60,000 nucleotides of DNA from Nematostella vectensis (Eukaryota > Cnidaria > Anthozoa > Actiniaria > Edwardsiidae): assembly GCF_932526225.1 (NCBI RefSeq), contig NC_064036.1, positions 18,314,953 through 18,374,952 of the forward strand, given 5' to 3'. The notes below the pieces were generated by a model, which did no database searches, was not told the origin of the DNA, and saw nothing but the letters and a program-made list of their open reading frames with translations. Position numbers and translations under genes: made by a program. The stretch's first letter is position 1, and every line of letters begins with the position of its first letter. This document shows positions 53,201-60,000 of the stretch, in pieces.

Positions 53201-55717
53201 TGCATTTTACACAACCAAGCTAAGTATGCCACATCTGGCATACTTAGCTTGATAAATAAACTAAATGACAAATAAACTAATTCTGCATTACTGATTCTAG
53301 TTTGCTTTATTTGAGGTATTTGCTCTTACTCTCAATAGAAAATGATAGCCTTAGTCTAAGAAGAAGAAAGAAAACAAATAAGAATATCGATACAATTACA
53401 AAAGAATATTGATACAATATAGACATTATTTTACTCAAAGAAAACTCACCAACAAAAGCGGTAGTAGTGGAGGGCTGCCTCTGTTGTTTTCTCCTGAGTC
53501 TAGATGCCCTCTGTCGCTCACGAGCCCTTTCTCTTTGCCTTTGAACAAACAAGCTGTCTTCTGCCATCATTGCACGCTGGGCGTTGAGTGTTTCTAAGTT
53601 TCTCTGCCTCTTTACGCTGTCTTTGCCGAGCTTCTATCAACAATCGTGTCCTGCGTGACCTCTCCTTCTCATTATTTTGCTCCTCCCCTCTTCTTGGTTC
53701 TTCTTCAACTAAAATAGATCGAAACGATATGACATGATCTGAAAATTAGCCCAATGGTATAAAATATACCTAAAAAGTAAACACAAGCGCGTGTAAGACT
53801 ACCGCCATCTTGTTTTTGGGCGCGAGTTTTAACAAAACAATTGAACACACATTATTTTCTGTACAATAGAAGTATTTTATTCTTAAAAATAAAATGCTAG
53901 TAAGTTTTATTTTAGCATTTTTCATAATCGTCTGATAATAAATCCGTGAAAAACCTTTCTAACATATACTTAACTTAAAAAGGCACTCAGTTCAAAACCG
54001 TTTGTTTTTTAACATAATACCTACTGGATGTAAACATAAAACCATAATAGATGTGCACGTACCTCTTTTATCACCACGTGAAAGGTCGTCCATGGTCACA
54101 GTGGCAATAATAAACTTCTCAATATTCAATTTTCTTGTTTCGCTTTGCAGGTTTGCGTTGTTCATAAAAGAACTTTGAAGCATAAGTGAGGAAGTTTGGG
54201 GGCGGTGGTAAAAAATGTGTAAAAACACGTAAGCTTTATTTCCAGTTAGACTGATTATAAACCGGTTATGTCCAGTTTGGTGATTGAGTTAACATCATCA
54301 TGACGTCATTGTGATTGACGTGTCACTTGACGATGACTCCTTTCTAGTTGAGGCCGAGTGGGGCCTGGGAGTTGCACGATTTACTGGATTGTGACACACA
54401 GGGTACCCGAGCGATGACCACAAAAAACGAATCGCATAGTTATACCATATTTCTATACCTATGGAGCTCCGCGCACGGCCTGCGGCCGCGCTGGCTCCGC
54501 TATAAACATGGTGGCTGTCCCGACAAATAAATATAACCATGGTGACTGCCTGGACAGAATTAAATATATATAACAATGGTGACTGTCTGGACAGAAATAA
54601 ATGTGACCATGATGACTGTCTGGACAGAATTAAATATAACAATGGTGACTGTATGGACAGAATTGAGTATAACCATAGTGACTGTATGGACAGAATTGAG
54701 TATAACCATGGTGACTGTATGGACAGAATTGAGTATAACCATGGTGACTGTCTGGACAGAATTAAATATAACCATGGTGACTGTCTGGACAGAATTAAAT
54801 ATAACCATGGTGACTGTATGGACAGAATTGAGTATAACCATGGTGACTGTATGGACAGAATTAAATATAAACATGGTGACTGTCTGAAAAGAAATAAATA
54901 TAACCATGGTGAATGTCTGGACAGAAATAAATATTACCATGGTGACTGTATGGACAGAAATAAATATTACCATGGTGACTGTCTGGACAGAAATCCATGG
55001 GGATTAGAAGCATCAAATTAATAGACAGACCTAAGTTGCAAAAGTCAAGATGATTTGATTGAGTGTCCCAACAAACATACAGTAACAAAGTTCAACTGTT
55101 CTACTCACAGGGTCACAATGTCCGCATTTGTCTGCTTCAAGGCAATTGTGAGAGGATCCTGCAAGAAATTAATTGTTTACTTCTCTTGCTGACCAATAGC
55201 AACAAAGAAAGGGAAGGATGCAGCTCTCACCTCCCCATTTTCATCGACAGCATGCTGATTAGCCCCACGTTTAAGAAATAAACAGGTCTGCCTGAAGGGT
55301 TAAAAAAATACCAGTTGTGAGTTGGACAGAGTGCTATTGTACATGTTCATAAGAAACTGGGAAGACACTGTCATACCCTGTTTGTCCCAGTAGCGCAGCG
55401 TGATGCAGAGCGCTGCGGCCTCGGCAGTCGCGTAGGTTGATCTTGGCACCATTTTGCAGCAGGTACTCACTGGCGGTGAGAGATCCACCCAACACTGACT
55501 GGTGAAGGACTGTCTTGGAGTCATCATCTTCATTCACCCAGTTTGCCTTAGCACCTGCACAAAGAGATCAATTCTGAATGAGAGGGGGTGGAAACAAGCA
55601 ACTTTGCTTTGTATGGGTCTTTAAATGATGCTTTTACAGACCCCAATGGGTCATACCTTCAGCAAACGCCGCAACCATAAGTGGGATACTGTTCCATTCT
55701 GCAGCCTTGTAAAGTAG
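50282..55717 (-). CDS. ACAP: ACAP-type ArfGAP, C-terminal ankyrin-repeat exons (5' part beyond window)
   Basis: ACAP proteins (BAR-PH-ArfGAP-ankyrin) act on Arf6 at endosomes. Exons seen: 55657-55717, 55377-55554, 55231-55291, 55109-55158, 50848-50912, 50282-50412, with all phases consistent. They encode ankyrin repeats (LLYKAAEWNSIPLMVAAFAE; VLHQSVLGGSLTASEYLLQN; SALHHAALLGQTG; CLFLKRGANQHAVDENGE; DPLTIALKQTNADIVTL) and the family's C-terminal tail (LRIARLNDEMRESEEF, then DVTFTDVFRDFSNMASMNPD), ending at a TAG at 50282. The tail is distinctive for ACAP2/3 rather than other ankyrin ArfGAPs. BAR, PH and ArfGAP domains should lie to the right of 60000. The intron 50913-55108 hosts two sibling minisatellites and a nested gene. 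Confidence 0.88.
50913..51230. repeat. 33-bp minisatellite containing the 3' splice site of ACAP
   Basis: On the gene strand units read TTTATTTCTGTCCAG followed by ACAGTCACCATGG. The true acceptor is TTTTTTTCTGTCCAG|GTTACG. The pyrimidine tract and CAG are repeated about 9 times from the junction outward; the exon side is not. The same unit forms the array at 54505-55000. Confidence 0.85.
51241..52571. repeat. ACAP intron: three diverged copies of a roughly 110-bp repeat, and a hairpin
   Basis: At about 51895, 52002 and 52117 a block recurs containing TGTCYTATC, then TTTGGCTATGAAAAATTGTG and ATATTGTATTGACATG. 52525-52575 is an imperfect inverted repeat (ATTTCCATATTTAGAGGAG and its complement). 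Confidence 0.65.
52572..54093 (-). CDS. Small unrecognised coiled-coil gene nested in ACAP intron (frameshift in exon 2)
   Basis: Exons 54063-54093, 53450-53708 and 52572-52660 join with GT/AG sites in phase 1. The start MDDLSRGDKR has the context ACCATGG. Exon 2 encodes a highly charged helix (SRRTRLLIEARQRQRKEAEK, then after a one-base frame change near 53595, FVQRQRERARERQRASRLRR). Exon 3 ends KRGDAAVGDSSGGAKQ and onward to a TGA at 52572. The phases only close if exon 2 changes frame once, so either the assembly has an indel, the gene is a recent pseudogene, or the exon borders differ. I do not recognise the family; no domain beyond a basic coiled coil is visible. Confidence 0.5.
53216..53251. 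repeat. Perfect 16-bp hairpin
   Basis: CAAGCTAAGTATGCCA and its exact complement are separated by 4 nt (CATC), in the nested gene's second intron. Confidence 0.85.
54505..55000. repeat. 33-bp minisatellite, sibling of 50913-51230
   Basis: About 15 units of ATAACCATGGTGACTGTCTG plus GACAGAATTAAAT, the same family as the array at the other end of this intron, 3.3 kb away. Each unit keeps the pyrimidine-CTGTCCAG acceptor-like string on the gene strand. It ends about 105 bp from exon 55109-55158. Confidence 0.9.
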
Positions 55718-56289
55718 CTACAGGGAAAAAATAAATGCAGTTATATTTATACATAAAGGGTCGATTTGAGGAACCGACAGGTTGTAATGTATTATCACCC
55801 ATTGCAGATCATATTTCAGAACCCAAGGTGGCTGACACTTATCAACAATTTTTTTCAGTAATATAGGCTAATTAAGAATCTCATAAAGGAGGCCAAACAG
55901 CTGATCGTAAATTTCAGGTGTACAAGACTTATTTTTGGCACGATTACTATAAAACCCTTGCTTTATCAGTAAATAGAGTTTGATTGAATCCTTTTGAAAT
56001 AGAAATATTGAAATTGGGATGAGTACATCCTGTAACTATCTTAAAAGGAAAATAAAAACTGAACTTGAACTTGAATTACACACACACAAAGTGTCAGTCA
56101 AAATTGACCTCAGAAACTTTTCAATTCATATTTATTACAATTCATATTTATTATATACAATCCTAACAAAGTTTAAAGAATATGATTATCTTTGAACGTA
56201 ACTTCTAGACTTACTGACTTCATTTTTTGTTTGGTTTTGTCAATTGTTCCAAAAAAATGCATAATTTACTAAAAAGTATAATACGCTGG

Positions 56290-57480
56290 ACAAGATAGAT
56301 AGATAGTTTATTAGGAAAAAATTGCGTAGCAGCCCATAGGCTGAATTAGGCATTTACAAAACAAAAGATACTATATTACAACTATAATAAATTTAACTAT
56401 ATACAATAAAAAATATAAAATATAAAATTTTAAAAACGTGATAAAGTTCATCCTATATAAAATTAATCATAATCCATAAAAACCATATATACTCTCCATT
56501 TAAGATTTGTTGGCCATTGAGAAAGTAAAAGAATTCATGGCTCTGTTTGTTTTGAGGCGGGGCAAGGCAAAGGGCCGTTTTTTCTAAGGTTATGGCTTGA
56601 AACGTTAGACGGAGGCAGCAAGCTCTTTAGTTTATGATTCGGATCAGAAACTATTTCGTCAAAGAGCTTGCTGCAAATTAAGCCGTGGTGCACTTCTAAT
56701 GGTGTTATGCCCAACAAATCACAAGCACCATCGTAGCTCGTACGGGGCAAAATTATAGATAGCGCCCTTTTCTCAATACGTACGAGCTCATTTTTTAGGT
56801 ACTGCGGCAGGGCATTATGAAAAACCGGCACCGCATAGTCGACGGCCGAACGAATGCAAGCTTTGTAAAATAAAGTCTGAGGGAGGTAGCCGAGCCCTTT
56901 TTAGTTGGATTAAAAAGTATAGCTTTTTGCTCGATTTCTTGACTACCTCGTTCACATGAGCGTTCCACGACAAGTTACCGCTTATTGTGAGCCCTAATAA
57001 TTTCGTGCTTTAAACGACCTCAAGTTCCTTTCCCTCGATGGTAATGGCATCGAAAGGTCGAGGCGAGCGCGCAAACGAAATTCTCATCTCTTTGCATTTA
57101 TCGGGATTAAGGACTACTCTATTGTCATGGGACCACTCAATGATGTCGTTGACCAACCCCTGAGCGCTGCTTAATTCCCCTTTCAATACCACTTCGGAGA
57201 CCGTGGTGTCGTCTACGTACTTCCATAAGTGTGGGGAATTACATTCTAGATCATTGATAAATAAAACAAATTACCACGGGCCTAGCTTGGTACCCTGTGG
57301 TACCCTGGAGGGGACTGGACCCCACTCTGAGTAGCAGCCGTTGGCTAGCTTAATTCGTTGGAATCTATTGGAAAGAAAATCAATGATCCAGTTAACAACG
57401 CTACGGGGGATGGCCACACCCCTGACACATAATAATAACAAGTAATCTATGACATATAGATGTCCACACACTAGGCTCTA
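56290..57480 (-). mobile_element. 5'-truncated LINE relic
   Basis: Fragments of a reverse transcriptase: VVNWIIDFLSNRFQRIKLAN, VPQGTKLGPW, the YVDDTT active-site motif near 57215, HDNRVVLNPDKCKEMRISF, and the C-terminal thumb (YLKNELVRIEKRALSIILPR). Several stops and frameshifts interrupt it. The 3' end carries a TAGA tract at about 56298. It occupies the ACAP intron upstream of exon 55657-55717. Confidence 0.85.
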
Positions 57481-57527
57481 CCTAAAGCCAAAACTTACAT
57501 AGCAGCAAAGGTCACAATAAACCTTAT

Positions 57528-60000
57528 GTGTTGGATGTGCCAGCATTCTTACCCTATTTGGATGAAGGACTTTCAAGACGCACTTACCAGCATTCTTACC
57601 CTATTGGGATGGAGGACTTTCAAGACGCACTTACCAGCATTCTTACCCTATTTGGATGGAGGACTTTCAAGACGCACTTACCAGCATTCTTACCCTATTT
57701 GGATGGAGAACTTTCAAGACAGACTTACCAGCATTCTTACCCTATTTGGATGGAGAACTTTCAAGACGGACTTACCAGCATTCGTACCCTATTTGGATGG
57801 AGGACTTTCAAGACGGACTCACCAGCATTCTTACCCTATTTGGATGGAGAACTTTCAAGATGGACTTAAAAGCATTCTTACCCTATTTGGATGAAGGACT
57901 TTCAAGACGCACTTACCAGCATCCTTACCCTATTTGGATGAAGGACTTTCAAAACGGACTTACCAGCATTCTTACCCTATTTGGATGGAGGACTTTCAAG
58001 ACGCACTTACCAGCATTCGTACCCTATTTGGATGGAGGACTTTCAAGACGCACTTACCAGCATTCTTACCCTATTTGGATGGAGGACTTTCAAGACGCAC
58101 TTACCAGCATTCTTACCCTATTTGGATGGAGGACTTTCAAGACGGACTCACCAGCATTCTTACCCTATTTGGATGGAGAACTTTCAAGATGGACTTAAAA
58201 GCATTCTTACCCTATTTGGATGGAGGACTTTCAAGACAGACTTACCAGTATTCTTACCCTATTTGGATGAAAGTTTATCAGCATTCTTACCCTATTTGGA
58301 TGGACGACTTTCAAGACGGACTTACCAGCATTCTTACCCTATTTGGATGAAGTACTTTCAAGACGGATTTACCAGCATTCTTACCCGATTTGGATGGAGG
58401 ACTTTCAAGACAGACTTACCAGCATTCTTACCCTATTTGGATGGGAGACTTTCAAGACGGACTTACCAGCATTCTTACCCTATTTGGATGAAGGACTTTC
58501 AAGACGGACTTACCAGCATTCGTACCTATTTGGATGGAGGACTTTCAAGACGGGCTTACCAGCATTCTTACCCTATTTGGATGGAGGACTTTCAAGACGG
58601 GCTTACCAGCATTCTTACCCTATTTGGATGGAGGACTTTCAAGACAGACTTACCAGTATTCTTACCCTATTTGGATGAAAGTTTATCAGCATTCTTACCC
58701 TATTTGGATGGACGACTTTCAAGACGGACTTACCAGCATTCTTACCCTATTTGGATGAAGTACTTTCAAGACGGATTTACCAGCATTCTTACCCGATTTG
58801 GATGGAGGACTTTCAAGACAGACTTACCAGCATCCTTACACTATTTGGATGAAGGACTTACCAGCATTCTTACACTATTTGGATGGAGGACTTTTAAGAC
58901 AGACTTACCAGCATTCTTACCCTATTTGAATGAAAGTTTATCAGCATTCTTACCCTATTTGGATGAAGGACTTTCAAGACAGACTTACCAGCATTCTTAC
59001 CCTATTTGGATGGAGGACTTTCAAGACGGACTTACCAGCATTCTTACCCCATTTGGATGGAGGACTTTCAAGACGGACTTACCAGCATTCTTACCCTATT
59101 TGGATGGGAGACTTTCAAGACGGACTTACCAGCATTCTTACCCTATTTGGATGAAGGACTTTCAAGACGGACTTACCAGCATTCGTACCTATTTGGATGG
59201 AGGACTTTCAAGACGGGCTTACCAGCATTCTTACCCTATTTGGATGGAGGACTTTCAAGACGGGCTTACCAGCATTCTTACCCTATTTGGATGGAGGACT
59301 TTTAAGACAGACTTACCAGCATTCTTACCCTATTTGGATGAAGGACTTACCAGCATTCTTACCCTATTTGGATGAAGGACTTTCAAGACGGACTTGCCAG
59401 CATTCTTACCCTATTTGGATGGAGAACTTTCAAGACGGACTTACCAGCATTCTTACCCTATTTGGATGGAGGACTTTCAAGACGGACTTACCAGCATTCT
59501 TACCCTATTTGGATGGAGGACTTTCAAGACGGACTTACCAGCATCCTTCCCCTATTTGGATAAAAGACTTTTAAAGACGGTCTTACCAGCATTCTTACCC
59601 TATTTGGATGAAGGACTTACCAGCATTCTTACCCTATTTGGATGAAGGACTTTCAAGACGGTCTTACCAGCATTCTTACCCTATTTGGATGAAGGACTTA
59701 CCAGCATTCTTACCCTATTTGGATGAAGGACTTTCAAGACGGACTTGCCAGCATTCTTACCCTATTTGGATGGAGAACTTTCAAGACGGACTTACCAGCA
59801 TTCTTACCCTATTTGGATGGAGGACTTTCAAGACGGACTTACCAGCATTCTTACCCTATTTGGATGGAGGACTTTCAAGACGGACTTACCAGCATCCTTC
59901 CCCTATTTGGATAAAAGACTTTTAAAGACGGTCTTACCAGCATTCTTACCCTATTTGGATGAAGGACTTACCAGCATTCTTACCCTATTTGGATGAAGGA
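57528..60000. repeat. 47-bp minisatellite with donor-like unit, continuing past window end
   Basis: More than 50 units on the gene strand containing GAATGCTG|GTAAGTCCG and CTTGAAAGTCC; shortened units lack about 10 bp (TTCAAGACGG). Higher-order duplication is visible: a block of about 350 bp ending at 59574 is repeated nearly exactly at 59925. All long ORFs here are repeat translation. Because the ACAP gene runs through it, the array is intronic. Confidence 0.93.

Noticed and set aside
57526-59996. Many overlapping ORFs up to 464 codons with YPIWMEDFQDGLTS repeats
   Set aside because: All three forward frames are open because of the satellite; intronic and antisense to ACAP.

Overview
The window is nuclear DNA of an animal: AT-rich, intron-rich, and crowded with minisatellites and transposon relics. 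Conserved metazoan genes (Rap1GAP, a death-domain paracaspase, MICOS subunit MIC10, an ACAP-type ArfGAP) together with Crypton-like tyrosine recombinases and (AAT)n-tailed LINEs suggest a cnidarian, probably an anthozoan such as a sea anemone. That assignment is inference from gene content. All four genes were rebuilt by hand from GT/AG splice sites, codon phase and family resemblance; every exon junction in the models is phase-consistent.

Layout. 1-21.1 kb: a Rap1GAP gene on the minus strand with 22 recognised exons; the 3' end lies off the left edge and the start codon is at 19779. Its large intron 3400-10422 holds a 5.5 kb Crypton-like element between two ATTC microsatellites. 21.1-29.25 kb: intergenic, with a degraded LINE, long hairpins and a 27-bp minisatellite carrying a small MITE. 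29.25-47.34 kb: a paracaspase (MALT1-type) gene on the minus strand, 14 exons, about 568 codons. Its introns carry a nested transposon complex (29.86-34.01 kb), a 2.6 kb satellite that switches orientation (37.7-40.35 kb), a hAT-like MITE and a second recombinase relic. 47.68-49.08 kb: MIC10 on the plus strand, divergent from the paracaspase across 332 bp. 50.28-60 kb: the C-terminal ankyrin part of an ACAP gene on the minus strand, continuing off the right edge, with a small unrecognised gene nested in one intron and a 2.5 kb 47-bp satellite running to the end of the window.

The most striking feature is a recurring relation between minisatellites and splice sites. At six exon boundaries (acceptors at 2395, 13861, 18268 and 50912; donors at 12327 and 34617) a tandem array starts exactly at the junction, and its unit contains a copy of that splice site, usually with 3-22 bases of the adjoining exon. 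The array at the right edge has a consensus donor (CTG|GTAAGT) in each unit and may be a seventh case. The arrays look like tandem amplifications of exon-intron boundaries that lengthen introns from their ends and leave many decoy splice sites.

The four genes are functionally separate: Rap1 inactivation, NF-kB-type innate signalling, mitochondrial cristae, and Arf6/endosome traffic. The only regulatory link suggested by the layout is the shared promoter region between paracaspase and MIC10.
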